Shown here piece after piece: positions 10,382 through 22,015 of a stretch of 64,000 nt of DNA. The notes under the pieces are model-generated. The model was not told where the DNA came from. It made no database searches and saw only the letters and a list, made by a program, of their open reading frames with translations. Where the stretch lies: NCBI RefSeq assembly GCF_001642475.1, contig NW_019173988.1:62001-126000 (forward strand), written 5' to 3'. Both the position numbers and the translations under genes were made by a program. Source of the DNA: Fonsecaea monophora. Its lineage: Eukaryota > Ascomycota > Eurotiomycetes > Chaetothyriales > Herpotrichiellaceae. Numbering within the stretch: position 1 is the first letter of the stretch; the number at the start of each line of letters is the position of its first letter.

Positions 10382-11911
10382 ATGGCGGAGAAGAAGAGAA
10401 AGGCAAGCTCCATCGAGGGCGAACGGCCGTCCAAGAAACCCCAGACCAGCACCATCAAGGTCGTCCATCTGAGCGGGCCGGACGTCGCCAAACCTCTGGT
10501 CGGTACGGCAATTGGGAACACAGATCCTGGATTTTCCCCCGACACTCCCAATCTCGTTCTCTGTGTTGGGTGAGCTAATGACTTTTGAGTTGCTCCAGCT
10601 TCGGCGCCCGGCGTCAGACTTCCCTCGGACCTCAGCTTTGACGGGTTCTCGAAAAAGGAACTCTCCGGAAGGTCCAGCGTCCTCCTCCAGTCCTCGGAGC
10701 ACCCTACCATAGACTACGTCGCGACCGAGAGCAGCACGACCGACGCGGCCGAAAAGCACGTCAGACACTACATCGCCGTCTTCGACCCTGCGTCCAACAA
10801 GCTCAAGGTAGTGGAAGCCAAAAAGGTGACGGTGAGGAGCACGGTGCGCCAGCTGGACAGGGAGAGTGACGACGAGGACGCCAATGGAGAGACCAGGCCG
10901 CTGGCGACGCCGTCTCGCGCGGCGTTGACGCAGGCGTTCGGGACGAAAAAGTCAAAGAGAGCCGTGGCCTCGACGGCAGAGAACCGCCTGCTGGCCCGTG
11001 ACGGGGAGAACGGAGACGACGCCATGTCGCAGGCCATCCTCTCGTCAATCAAGGAGGACGACGAGGACGACGCGACCGTCGCGCTCGACGCGGGAGCTTC
11101 GGCTCGAGCCAACAAGCCCCTCCCACCCGCCAACCTGGAAACGACCGACATCACCCAGGTCTACGACCTCTCGTCGCTCGTCTTCCCGGGACCTTACCGC
11201 ACGGCACTGTCCCAGATGCCGATCGCGTACTGGAAAGAATGCGCCAAGAACAAGAAAGCCGTGTCGACGCACCTGCGGTTCGTGGCCACGCGGATCGGAT
11301 ACCTGAGCCAGCGACACCTCAAGCAGCCCGACCACCCGGACGTGCTGCTCCGGCTACAGATCCTGCGGTACATCCAGCTCCTGGTGGAGATCCACAAGTA
11401 CGTGTCGCACCTGTCGCCGCGACGACCGATGGCGCCGCCCGAGGACTGGCCCGCGGGCACGACGACGGACAGCTCGCTGTCGACCGCGTTCAAGGGCCGG
11501 CTGGTAGCGCACTTCTTCCCCAACCGCACGCCCAGCGCCTTCAACAAGACACTCCTCACGGCCACCATCCTGGCCCTGACCCTGCACGTGCCCCCACCCA
11601 ACTTCACGCCGGGCGAGACCCCGCGCCTGCTCTTCACCGAGCCCACCGACATCACCCTCGACCTGGCCATGCCGCACGCCGAGGTCCACAAGCTCTACCG
11701 CGAACTGGGCTGCAAGATGGAATCCATGACCGACGCCGAACTGCAGCGCCACGGCTGGGACAAGGTCTCTGCCTCTTCTACGAAAGGCGGTGCAGCTGAT
11801 GTCGTCGACGACGCCGGCAAGCCCGTCAAGCTGCCCAAACCGAAATTCGCTAAACTGCGCTTCCCCATCGAATTCCCCCGCGTCAGTGCCGGACGTCCGA
11901 GCAGGAGGTAG
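10382..11911 (+). CDS. RPA49: DNA-directed RNA polymerase I subunit A49
   Basis: Two exons, 10382-10502 and 10599-11911, about 477 residues. The start is the ATG of MAEKKRKASS, a basic leader typical of the family; the intron has a GTACGG donor, a GCTAATGAC branch region and a CCAG acceptor. The N-terminal dimerisation part contains FDPASNKLKVVEAKKVTV, the recognised A49 beta-barrel end that pairs with A34.5. A charged linker (about 100-200) leads to the C-terminal tandem winged-helix half with LRFVATRI and LLRLQILRYIQLL. The protein acts in the nucleolus in Pol I initiation and elongation. Codon use is strongly G/C-ending in this gene compared with the flanking accessory genes, in line with high expression. 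Confidence 0.85.
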
Positions 11912-12592
11912 ACCTCAGGACGAGTGGACTTGTTTTGTGTTGATTGTACCTGGTAGCCAATTGTCTTGCGATTGCGCGCAAGATTTCACGTGCGTTGCTT
12001 AAAGTACAAACCTCTATCCAAGCGTATGTGCATACCTAGTAGGATTAATGAGTGAATATCACGTACTCACGTGCAACAAAGGAGATACAGAAGCATTACA
12101 TTGGTAAAAGAAGCGGTGCTGCTCGGCAGAGAATCCAAGTATATACGTTGTTGTCGATCAAAGGATTGACACGGCGGAATGGCTGACAATACCTAGCAAA
12201 GAAAACAGAGAGGAATTTTAAAAGTCGGCAAAGACTATGCCAGCCAGAAAAGTAATGGTGTAGAAAAGTCACAAATGGCCACACATATGGCGATTGTAGA
12301 TTTTTCCGTCTCATCGGAACACAAGCATGGCCTTGTATAGCCACGCAAGTGCCCGATGGAAAGATGTCTGTATATATAATATATGGCTGAAGAGCCGGAC
12401 ATTTGCTCCCAGTACCCCTTGGAAGAGGCAAAAAGAGCAAAGACATTCGAAATATCAAAACGAGTTCGTGCCTCCTTTCCTTTGCACATCCACCATTCAT
12501 CGTCACTTTCCTTCTCATTTCACATCACATTCCCTATCATGCGGCGAGCACTTGTCTGTCTCCCATCAGACTGACTGGGATACAGAAAAAGC
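11912..12592. other. Convergent intergenic region
   Basis: Lies between the 3' ends of RPA49 (+) and HEM1 (-). Expected to hold both 3' UTRs. AT-richer than its flanks; no gene supported. Confidence 0.5.
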
Positions 12593-14481
12593 TCAAGCCG
12601 CAGCTGCCGCAATAGGTAGAGCTCTTTCCTCGGCGGCCTCCTTGATCAAGGCTTCGGCAGCCGGGGACTGTGCGGCATGCTCAAGCTGCGCATCAGTCCA
12701 CAAGGACTGCACTGGTTCGGCATCCTTGACACCCACACCCACAAAACCGCCCTGGGCTTCCCAGTCCTTGACGCGCTTGATGTTCAAGCGGGTCCAGACG
12801 TTCTCTAGCGCGTCAATAAGCTCGGCGCGCAACTCGGGAGTATGGCCTGGCGTGGGCGTGATGCGGAGTCTTTCTTCGCCGCGAGGAACAGTCGGGTAAT
12901 TGATGGACTGGACGTAAATGTCGTAGTCATTGAGTAGCATGTCGGAGGCTTTCTTCGCAGTTTCGGCGTCACCGACCAAGAGCGGGACGATGTGCGATGG
13001 ATTTGGGATGACCGGAATGCCTCTCGCGGTGAGATCATCTTTGAGAGCACGGGTGTGAAGTTGTTGGAGGCGACGATCTCCTTGATAGACAGCCTGGTAT
13101 TCAATAGCGGCACGGGCGCCGGCCATGGTCGCAGGTGGAAGAGACGTGGTGAAGATGAATCCTGGCGCAAGAGACCGGATAGTATCGACCAGGGAGGCAG
13201 AGCCCGCGATGTAGCCACCCACACAGCCGTATGCTTTACCTAGGGTCCCTGTGATGATGTCGATCCGATCCATGACCGTGCCTTTCTGGGATTCCTTGGT
13301 TCTGTTCGGGTTGGCGTAGACATCATAGTCAAGGTGCTCGGCGACACCCGCGCCTCGCGGCCCGTACATTCCGACAGCATGGACTTCATCGAGGAATGTG
13401 ATAGCACCGTATTTGTCCGCAAGGTCGCAGATAGCTTCGATGGGAGCGATGGAGCCACACATGCTATAGACAGACTCAAAAGCAATGATTTTGGGTTGCT
13501 CCGGGGGTAAACTAGCGAGTTTTGCCTCCAGATCGACCAGGTCGTTATGCTTGAAGACCATTTTCTTTGCACCAGAGTGACGAATCCCTTGAATCATGGA
13601 TGCGTGGTTCATGCTGTCACTCAGAATAACACAGTCGGGCAACTTGCTGCCCAGGGTCGCCAAGGTAGCATCATTGGCGACATAGCAGGAAGAGAAGACC
13701 AGGGCGCCTTCTTTGCCGTGAAGATCGGCGAGTGTCTTTTCGAGTTCCACGGCGTGCTTGTTGTGGCCGGAGATGTTTCTAGTTCCTCCGGCACCCGCTC
13801 CGTACATGTCGAGCGTTTCGTGCATAGTCTTCAGGACATGCTTGTTGCGACCCATGCCCAGGTAGTCATTGGAACACCACACCGTGACCTTCTCGTCTTT
13901 TGCAACCATGTGGGCACGAGGAAACTCCTTGGCCAGGCGATTGATGTTGTTGAAGTAGCGGTACGACTTGTCCTTGTGCTTCTTTTCGAGCTCATTGTTG
14001 TAGAAGCGCTCGTAGTCGAAACGTGGGGCAGGTGGCGCATTGGGCCTAGGGCCAGCGTAGGTGTCAGGTTTCTTGACGATATTCTTGACAGTCTGGGGAG
14101 GCGGAGCTGGGGAGCTGATCAGTCCAACATTCAATACGAGTATGATTGGTGGTGTATACCTGGCTGAGGAGGGCGGAACAGATTGGTGTCCACGCTAGCC
14201 TTCTTTTCAGCTGAGGTGTGCAGCTTTTTCTCGAGCAGAGATTTAACCACGCCAGCACCAGCAGCGACATTGCCATAGCTGCGACGAGTGTTGATGCGAG
14301 CACTCTGGACGGCCAGAGCCTTGTTCATGACAGGGCATCGTCTAGCAATGAACTGCAGGTTCGTGATGGTGCCGCCACCTGGAGATTGGCGGGTCGAGGT
14401 GGACAAAGAGCGCAGGGTCGCAGGAGAAGTTTTCTTCAAGAAGGGGCAGACGCCCTTGGACTGGTGAAGCAGAGCTTCCAT
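12593..14481 (-). CDS. HEM1: 5-aminolevulinate synthase, mitochondrial
   Basis: Catalyses glycine + succinyl-CoA to 5-aminolevulinate, the first step of heme synthesis, in the mitochondrial matrix with PLP. Two exons, 14481-14160 and 14106-12593, 611 residues. The N-terminal presequence carries two heme regulatory Cys-Pro motifs, GVCPFLKK and RRCPVMNK, followed by the basic, Ser/Ala-rich targeting stretch. The catalytic core has VWCSNDYLGMG, GAGAGGTRNISG, LSDSMNHASMI, FLDEVHAVG and the PLP-lysine motif GTLGKAYG. All active-site blocks are intact and the length is standard for filamentous fungi. The start at MEALLHQSKG is preferred over an in-frame ATG 24 codons upstream because the presequence then begins as in the family. 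Heme probably feeds back through the Cys-Pro motifs. Confidence 0.97.
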
Positions 14482-15168
14482 GGTGAACGAGCCGGTTTGT
14501 GTGTAAGGAAACAGTGACGGATAGGGTGGTAACAGAAAGGACAAAATGGACAAAGCAAGAGGGTGAGGACGTGGATGGGATGTGTGTTAGATGTGGATGG
14601 GATGGGGTGGGGATGGAGTAATATTTGCTCTCTCGGTATTGTTCGGTGGTCGGAAATAGAAAGAATGGAAAGAATATGGGGTCGAGCGGCAGCTGCGGCA
14701 GGGTTCGACAATTGGCCAATCGCAGGCCACTTATTAACGTGAATTGCTCGGTGTCTATTGCCCGATTCGGCCATCTTGCCCTTTCTGCCATTCCGCTACT
14801 TTCTGCAGAATCTTTCTACCGAAACAATCTGCCAGGTTCTGGCCACCAGCCTAGACTCAGGTACGGCCAGGTACGGCCACAGGCACAGATCTTGACTCGT
14901 CCTCGCGGAATCAGTGTCCGACCACCACATCATTCTCGCTAGCCAACGTATCCCATGCAGCCGTACTGCGGGATTGAAATTCAATAGCAGAGCCGCCATC
15001 CAGCTCACATCTCGCCAAAAATCTCAATCATCTCGGGTGCTAGCTTATGGTGCAGGATAAATCGTCTTTGCTGACCGCTCGTGCAGCTCACTTTGCCTGG
15101 GCACTCTAGCCTTATTTCGACTCTGGCTGGGCTGTCATTCCTACAGTCATCTTGCCTTTCAAAGGTCG
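14482..15168. other. HEM1 promoter and 3' flank of the 5'-nucleotidase gene
   Basis: Contains short GATGTG/GATGGG-type repeats at about 14565-14615, the CCAAT palindrome described separately, and no coding frame of note. Confidence 0.5.
14711..14720. promoter_or_regulatory. Palindromic CCAAT pair upstream of HEM1
   Basis: A perfect 10-bp palindrome, ATTGGCCAAT, lies about 230 bp upstream of the HEM1 start and gives a CCAAT box on each strand. In Aspergillus the CCAAT-binding complex with HapX controls heme synthesis by iron supply; a similar role here is inference. Confidence 0.45.
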
Positions 15169-17450
15169 CTATGACTTCACTTCTACCACCTGTGCGCCTT
15201 CGACCATCCTAATCCGACCCTCCAATCTTGGTGCAATAGCCTGAAGCACAAATTTCAGTATCAATGACCAAGTCAAGAGTCGAGTCGATCGATATGCTGT
15301 ACTTACCTTGGTCCAGTCGACTTGAAACTCCCCTTCGTTCATAGGGTCTACACAACCGGCCTCACACCGTACACCTGCCAGACGCCGCCATTTCCGCGTC
15401 ACCCTTCTTGCTACGAGAGATTCCCGCTCGTTCAGCATGTCTGAGTGATCTTGGACGCGATGGCTGCTTTCATCTTCTGAGTCGTCGAGCGGGGTTGTCG
15501 TGCCTCTCTTACTGTCCATCGCCTTCAACTGATTTCCGCTTACGTCGTCGAGATTGGGCTCCACCACTGGGTGTGTTTCATGCAAGTTCTCGTGGATGGC
15601 GTCCCAATGCCGACTCAGGCTTTTGCCCCAATGCTTCCACTTGCCGATGATCTTCAACGACATGAAATACTGCCGAAGCATCATGCTTATCAGGATGCCA
15701 TTCTCTTCCGAGACAATCTCTTCGGCCTCGCCCCCTTCCGATTTGACCAGTAAAGAATCGTAGCCGTCTTTGCCTCTGCCCATGTACCCTCGTGTGACAA
15801 GGACGTATTTTCTTTCCAAGTCTAGTGGCTGACCACCGACCCTGGTCCACTTGATTCGGTGGAGGGGTGGCAGTGATGGGTCGAACTCAAAAGTGATATT
15901 GGAGACTTGGGGGAAACGCCCTTCGAGGGCAGGATATGCGCCGACCGAATTCTCAAGAGCTGCAAGCAGGGCCGCTCCTGTGACTCGGATGACGATAGTA
16001 GGGTCCTCGAATGGAAAACTTGACATGCCATCATCAGCAGATACTCCGAATCACTCCAGCAGCTGCTTACCAATTCATGATGTCCTTTAATTTCAGAACC
16101 CCCGGCGGGTATATCTGGTCTCCACGAATGGTGCCGGCTGCCATGAGGCAACAGTCGCCATTATAGTGAGCTCGCATCAGATCGCAAACAAAGTTGCCGA
16201 TATTGGACTCCCTAAGTCTCACTGTGGTAAATCTCGCGTCGAGGGGGGCAGCCGTATACCCCAGAGGCTTTTCGAGTTTGTCCTTCAGGGACGCCGTCAG
16301 CTGGTCGACAACTCGTGTCATTTTTTCGTCCTCGGCAATATCCGACACGATATCCCGCCGGACAATGTGAAAATCCCATCCTTTGCCGCCCGCAGGTCGC
16401 CGTCGTGCTTCAATATAGCTGAGTTGCTTGAAGTCGCTTCCCGACCGCAAGACATGAGTCCCGTTGATCAGCGAGTGTTTGTAATAATGGTCGTGTCCTC
16501 CAAGTACGATATCGATCAGCCCTTCTGGTATCTTCTCGGCAAGTTTGTTATCGTTCGGCTCTCGCTGGTGTGTTAGAGCAATAATGATCTCGGCGCCTTC
16601 CTCCCGCAACTTGGGCACTAGTTCGATAGCTGTTGCGGAGGCTGATTTGTAGATCAAGTTGGGAGGTAAAGAGTTGATGGTATCCAACCACTCACGTTCC
16701 ACGAGGCCAATGACTCCGATCTTGATGCCATTGGAGGCGGTTAGCATGACAGTCTTCGATGCTTTGCCGAGCGGAACATCCGGGCCATGTTGTGGATCTG
16801 TAGGCAGTCCTCAGCATGGGGTAATACACTGGATCGGTTCAGTAACACAAACCCAAGACGTTGGCCAGTAACCAAGGAAATGTGCACTGTCGGGCAAGGC
16901 TCCGAAACTGTTTAACGCCAAAGTCGAGGTCGTGGTTCTGCAACACAGTTTAGTTGAGCGGTTGGTGACAGCGTAGGATATCAGACTCTTGTCACGCACA
17001 CCAACACAGGCGACCTGCGTTCCTATCATATTCAAAACGGGCACCATATGCCTCCCTAGTCTTGTCAGTGACACTGTGCATACCACGCTTATCAGATGAA
17101 CAGAGCAGAGCAGAGACTACCTTTTGTGACGCTGCTCTCCAAGCTGGGATTGAAGGCATCCCCTGAGAATAGCGGGATCAAGTCCGGCTGACCTGAGAAG
17201 CGTTCATCGTTGCGGTAGTAATTGCATACAGTCTGAAAGCGGGTCACGCCGCCGACTGGCTCTCTGGAGAAAGCATCGAGATGATAGACTAGACGTTGAG
17301 AGGAATTACTTTGTCAGTGGTCCAAAGGGGAGAAGACCACAACAACCCTCGGTGACAGGGAGGAGTATCCCTACCGTCGTTGAAGTGTAAGAGGCGAAGA
17401 TCTGGTGGAGTCGACGTATCACCAGCGGTGTAAGTGACCGCTTCTTCCAT
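15169..17450 (-). CDS. 5'-nucleotidase/UshA-type metallophosphoesterase
   Basis: Seven exons: 17450-17375, 17288-17116, 17055-17000, 16938-16853, 16797-16071, 16018-15307 and 15240-15169, all joining in frame to 633 residues. The N-terminal calcineurin-like metallophosphatase domain shows every metal motif of the family: LLHFNDVYHLD (formed across the first splice), FSGDAFNP, GNHDLDFG (across the third), THQREPNDNK and GGHDHYYKH. The C-terminal 5_nucleotid_C domain has RLRESNIGNFVCDLMR, CCLMAAGTIRGD and the substrate-pocket block FPFEDPTIVIRVTG. It likely hydrolyses nucleotides or other phosphoesters. No signal peptide precedes the first metal motif, so it is predicted intracellular, unlike secreted 5'-nucleotidases. 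A polar insertion of about 80 residues follows the C domain core. Confidence 0.88.
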
Positions 17451-19678
17451 TCTTTCTCTACGTCATCCGAGCCAGCTGAGCAGACAGGAGGAGAGGGATG
17501 AATTTGTGGGAGATTGAGGAAATCAAGGGTAGTTCAAGAGAAGCTTTGTATTGGGAAGCAGTGAAAGGATAAGGATGATATCAAGGGGCGACTATCTATC
17601 TACATGAGACAAGGAGTGGGCGGGAGGATCGAATAATAATATTGGGTGCCACGGTGCATAATGGCGATATCCAAATGGGGGTGTGTGACACCGACGAGGC
17701 TTACATAATGCCACCGTCTCACTCAGCCTTGTTCCTTGTTCCCAATGCGCGTCAAAGTTGTTTCTGGGGTGGAAAGGTGCGAATCGACTAGTAGAGAGGT
17801 GGTGGTGGAAAGATGTATACACAAAGGAAAAGAAGAGGAAGAATTCACCAAGTGCTCACTGCACAGGTACTTGCTGGTCTGCGTGTGCCTCGTCGATACA
17901 TGCCCGCAACTGGTGTAGACAGAGTCCTCGGTGGTTGATGAGGTGTATCGAGGTCCATTGGCTCTGTTGATCGTGTCTGGGTTCTAGAGTTGCCGCTGAG
18001 CATCTGAGCTGTCGTCTGGGAAAGTGAGGTGCTGCAGAAGGGATGCGCAGGCACACCCTTGCGCGCCGGCTTGTGGTCATTGAACGATGTGCACCTCTTG
18101 TTCTCATGGCTCTGCTTTCTCAAAGGGATCTTGCCAGAGTAACCCCCAGTGACAGAAGAGAAAGAAGCTGGAAAGAGGCCGAAAGCAAACATGTGATGCA
18201 GAGAAGATATACAGAGTTCATGCCGAACGATCAGTCCATCCTCGCATACGCGACCATGCCGAGAAAACTTGAACAGGGATCGTCACAACCCCATCCAACA
18301 AGCCTATTTCCCCACGGACAACGCCACGTTTCTTCCCTCCTTTGTAGTTCTAGGTCTCATTAAAGGTCAGTCACACACCTACTCACCCAGCATCTAATAT
18401 GGAATAACATGCAAGTTTCTAACACACTCGCTCGCAGGCAGTGGCCCTCGATGCCGAAACCACAATTCTTCACTACCAAGCTAAACATCGAGGGTCCGAA
18501 ACATGTCACACGCGAAAGCCGCGAAACCGGGGTACGCGCAGGCCTCGAATATTGATTTATTACGAGGCAACAGCACAAAGCACTGCAAACTGGCCAGTCC
18601 CCGGTTCCTGTGGACGCGTTGTGGGATTTGTTTCGCCCGATGACGCTTCTTTTATAAGAACAGAGATCGAAGAGATGCCCGCCTTTTTCCTCAAAACAAA
18701 AGACCTACCACACCCTTTTTTTGGTGTCGATGAATGATTACGACTTCCACCCTCGTTTTCCAACCCGAGCTCTTTTTGTTTCTGACACTTCCTTTTCTTA
18801 CACGCGACTGAGAGTCCTCTCCCGGTCTACGCGAACGTCAGACCCCCTCCGCCCTGTTTTCGTCAAGGATATTGTGATCATGGTGTCGCAGGAGTCGGGG
18901 AAGTTTACTGCGGAAAGGAAATTCCGAGGGCAAGAAAACAAAAAAGGGCGGACAAGGAAAAAGGACAGATGGATGGACGTACTCGCATCCACGGCACAAC
19001 CTCAGGCGATGAAGACAAACCTGCACCGTCCGAGGCGGAACAAGTCGGTCAAAAACAAACTTGTTTCTTCAAACATGGCGCAAAGCGCGTTTGTGGCAGG
19101 TCTACCAAGGGAAAAGGGTTGAAGGGGCCTTTTTTTGGTTCTTGCTCCCCTCGCCCGACCGCAGCACCAGCCCGTTCGTTCGCTTTTGCCCATGAGCTGA
19201 TGAGGACAAAATCTCACAATAAAAGTAGTTTTCAATCTGAGCCTCCCTACTAGGGCAGCAAATGCCGGGTTGTGATCGTGGATATGTGCGGATCTGTTCT
19301 CGAATTATTCTTCATCTGCCTTTCGACTTGCCGGGTCGAGCAGGAGAAGATGTTGACGGGTAGTGGCGAGAGGAAGAGTGGAGCAGAGAGCTGGATAGGA
19401 CGAGGACGAGGACGAGGATACACACCCGATGAAGACGAAAGTCCAATAAGCCAAATTTGAGACAGCCGAAGGGAGCGTGCATTGTCTCGGAGACGAACAA
19501 TCACCCCAGACTTCTGGCTATCAGAGCAAACATGAGAGAGCTTATCTGAGGGTTCAAATCTTCGTCCTGTCCCATCCAGTTCAGTCCAGTCCAGCACTGT
19601 TACACTCGCCAAATGGTCAAGATTGGAGACACGAGACATCAAACGACCCGGCATGTACCTCGTTGCCGATGTTCCTTG
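17451..19678. other. Gene-poor 2.2-kb stretch
   Basis: Promoter of the 5'-nucleotidase gene at the left end and 3' flank of the GT91-like gene at the right. A plus-strand frame of 133 codons (18721-19122) follows a TTTTATAAG TATA-like site near 18650, but has biased Arg/Lys/Ser content and no domain. No gene is called. Confidence 0.4.
19398..19418. repeat. (GACGAG)n hexanucleotide repeat
   Basis: About three and a half tandem copies of GGACGA/GACGAG in the 3' flank of the GT91-like gene. Confidence 0.8.
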
Positions 19679-22015
19679 CTAATCAATCTCCCGACTCGCT
19701 GACTCGTCAGCAAACCTGACACCAGGACACAGACGCAGACACTGCAAAAGGTCGTTGACCTTGACCCTCGCAAACGCCTGGTTCACATCCTCCAGACCAA
19801 TTCCGACTAGCACGTCGTCGCCCAGATATCCCGTCCCCAACTGCGACATGTATTCCACGTCGTCATCTTCCTCTTCCTGATTTGCCGCGGCAGAATGAGG
19901 CCTCCATGCCCACGCCAGACTCGGTGTGTAAGTGAAGTAAGCTTGGCTTTTGACAAAGTCGTCCTTGTGTTCAGTCTCGTCCTCATATAACCCATCCCCG
20001 GCGCCTCTTCTGACCACCCTCCCCTCCTTTTCACGCGAATTCCCCCTTGTAGCATTCCATCCCATCTCCTTTGCATCGGGCCAGTTTTCCTCCTCGGTCC
20101 ACGGCCCTGCTCTCTCATTCCTCATCAACAACGGAAACTTGCTCACACCTAGCATCTGGAACGGCTCCCTTCCCTCCCACACGACGACATATCTCTCATA
20201 CCGAAGAGGCAGATCTAGCTCGTTGCTGAACTTTCGATGCATGATGGCAAAGTGAACGGAGCGACCGGTGCTCACGGCCGTGCCATTGATATTCTCCTCG
20301 TCCTTGCAGGCTGAATCACTCCGCGCCTGGGCTCTCGTGCAGAGAATGAGTCGTAGCGAATTGGAGCCTTGATGCCAATGGCCCCTGTTGCCCAACGAGT
20401 CTGCGAAATGCCCTTCACTGTGGGAGAAGCAGGGCTCTTCCAAGGCCGAGGTGAGGTTGGGCGAGGTGAAGCCGTTGCCGGTGAGTTTGGCAAAGGTGCG
20501 TCCCCTTGTGGTTGGTCTCGCTGGTGTCCACCTTCGGGGCATTGCGTGGGGTGTCGAGAAACTTGTGTGATTCGTGATGTTGCCAGGACCGAGGGCGAGG
20601 GAGGCATTCAATCCAAGACTTGTAAGCATGTCGATTGCCTGTGCCAGTCCATCTTCTCCACTCTCCTCTTCTAGCCCCTGACCGATCAAGTCGTACTGAA
20701 CATACGAGTCGTCGGCACTCGGGAACCAGAGCATCCAGTTCTTCTCTACGCGCGCTCGGCTTTGCCTGGGGTTTCTAGTGATCTCAGTGAGATGCGGGTA
20801 ACTCATCAAGGGCTTGACACCGAGTCCTCCGAGGGTGCCTGTGCGCGCTTGACCCTCTTCCTTGTTCAGCTCAATTTCTGCGTCTCTAGCTTCCAGGCCC
20901 AGATCCCTGTCCTCTGTCTCGATACCGACGACCGTCTTGCGGTGGTGCTGGCGATTCAAAACCTTTTCGAATTCCGGGTAGACCTTTCGCAGATCCACGA
21001 TCCAGAGACCGACACAACCGTAGCGACTGGCGCTATTCACCAGGATTAGAGGCTCGCCTTTCCCGCTCCAAAAGACTCGTGGGTCGTGGAAGCCAGGGAT
21101 ATCTGGGAACGCAAGCCACGAGTCCGTACAGTTCTCCGCCGGGGTTGGGGGAATGTTGATCTTTCGTGGGGTCGTGAGACAGCGTAGCCCGCCGCTGCCG
21201 CCCAGCCGGGTATCAGAGAGGTCAGATGAGGAGCAGACACTGGCGTCTGGTGGCAGAGCTTGTTGAAATCGGGGTTGTCGCCGTTCAAGGTATAGCGCAG
21301 GCTCTCCTGTCGCAGCAGGTCGTGGAGGAATGACATTATTGCTGCGTTCATCCGGAAACCAGGTCAAGGGCGAGGCTGAAGTGTGAGGAGGATGACAGAT
21401 ATCTGCCAAACAGATGTGAGACTCTTGATGGAAGCCGGTCGTCACAAGGCGGGAAATGAGAACGTATTTTGCGGCCCCGGACCAGTGTGGGAGGGGGATG
21501 ATTGCCGGATTGAAGAAGCGCGTGGCGTCTTTTGTTCGCGCATTGTCGGAGCCTTCATCTCGCTCTTCATGCTCTCGTGACAAAGGTGCTCGTGGAGACC
21601 CGAGGTTGATGTTATACAGCACATTCGGTAAGCGGATATGTGAGGTATGCGTGTTCGGCAAGGTAGGGCAGCGCGTGAACTGCGTTATCAGAGGGTTTGC
21701 CAGAGGTATTCCCTTCAGCTTTGAGACCGCTGCGCCTTGTTCACGGATGCCTGATGAACCGGTCAGGAACAGGTGTGGATGAGTGCTGGCATTGACGACA
21801 ATGACTTGAGCACCTCCAGTCACATAGCTCTGCAGCACGCCATGAAGAAGCGCATCCTGTGATGAGCGGATAAGGGCACGGTGCGATCGCAGGCGGAGGA
21901 CGATCAGGAGCGTGAGCACGGCCAGTGTCGGGGCAAGAAATCGACGGGCTGGAGGGATAGAGAGCATCATATTCGATGCGCAGAGGACAAGGATCGAGTT
22001 CTTGCGATAATTCAA
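19679..22015 (-). CDS. Putative type II membrane beta-mannosyltransferase (GT91/BMT-like)
   Basis: Intron-less 778-residue protein. A short N-terminal tail and one hydrophobic helix (about residues 27-43, PTLAVLTLLIVL) give the type II topology of Golgi glycosyltransferases; several Asn-x-Ser/Thr sites follow. The lumenal part contains GFHDPRVFW, EKNWMLWF and the segment RYVVVWEG. The pairing of a DPR(V/L)F block with an EKNW block is what suggests the beta-1,2-mannosyltransferase (BMT, GT91) family known from Candida, where it caps cell-wall mannans. The match is by motif memory only and parts of the lumenal region are low in similarity to anything I recognise. It could be another fungal glycosyltransferase of unknown linkage. 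An alternative Met (MMLSIPP) lies 15 codons in. Confidence 0.55.
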   Translation of the reverse strand: MNYRKNSILVLCASNMMLSIPPARRFLAPTLAVLTLLIVLRLRSHRALIRSSQDALLHGVLQSYVTGGAQVIVVNASTHPHLFLTGSSGIREQGAAVSKLKGIPLANPLITQFTRCPTLPNTHTSHIRLPNVLYNINLGSPRAPLSREHEERDEGSDNARTKDATRFFNPAIIPLPHWSGAAKYVLISRLVTTGFHQESHICLADICHPPHTSASPLTWFPDERSNNVIPPRPAATGEPALYLERRQPRFQQALPPDASVCSSSDLSDTRLGGSGGLRCLTTPRKINIPPTPAENCTDSWLAFPDIPGFHDPRVFWSGKGEPLILVNSASRYGCVGLWIVDLRKVYPEFEKVLNRQHHRKTVVGIETEDRDLGLEARDAEIELNKEEGQARTGTLGGLGVKPLMSYPHLTEITRNPRQSRARVEKNWMLWFPSADDSYVQYDLIGQGLEEESGEDGLAQAIDMLTSLGLNASLALGPGNITNHTSFSTPHAMPRRWTPARPTTRGRTFAKLTGNGFTSPNLTSALEEPCFSHSEGHFADSLGNRGHWHQGSNSLRLILCTRAQARSDSACKDEENINGTAVSTGRSVHFAIMHRKFSNELDLPLRYERYVVVWEGREPFQMLGVSKFPLLMRNERAGPWTEEENWPDAKEMGWNATRGNSREKEGRVVRRGAGDGLYEDETEHKDDFVKSQAYFTYTPSLAWAWRPHSAAANQEEEDDDVEYMSQLGTGYLGDDVLVGIGLEDVNQAFARVKVNDLLQCLRLCPGVRFADESASREID

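Noticed and set aside
11239..11799. 186-codon frame and several antisense frames in RPA49
   Set aside because: Shadow frames of a GC-rich coding exon.
13547..14167. 206-codon plus-strand frame
   Set aside because: Antisense to HEM1, no independent motif.
18721..19122. 133-codon frame behind a TATA-like site
   Set aside because: Biased composition, no domain, no splice partners; not enough support for a gene.
19545..19565. GGTTCAAATC resembling a tRNA B box
   Set aside because: The flanking bases do not form a T-arm stem and no A box or acceptor stem is found.
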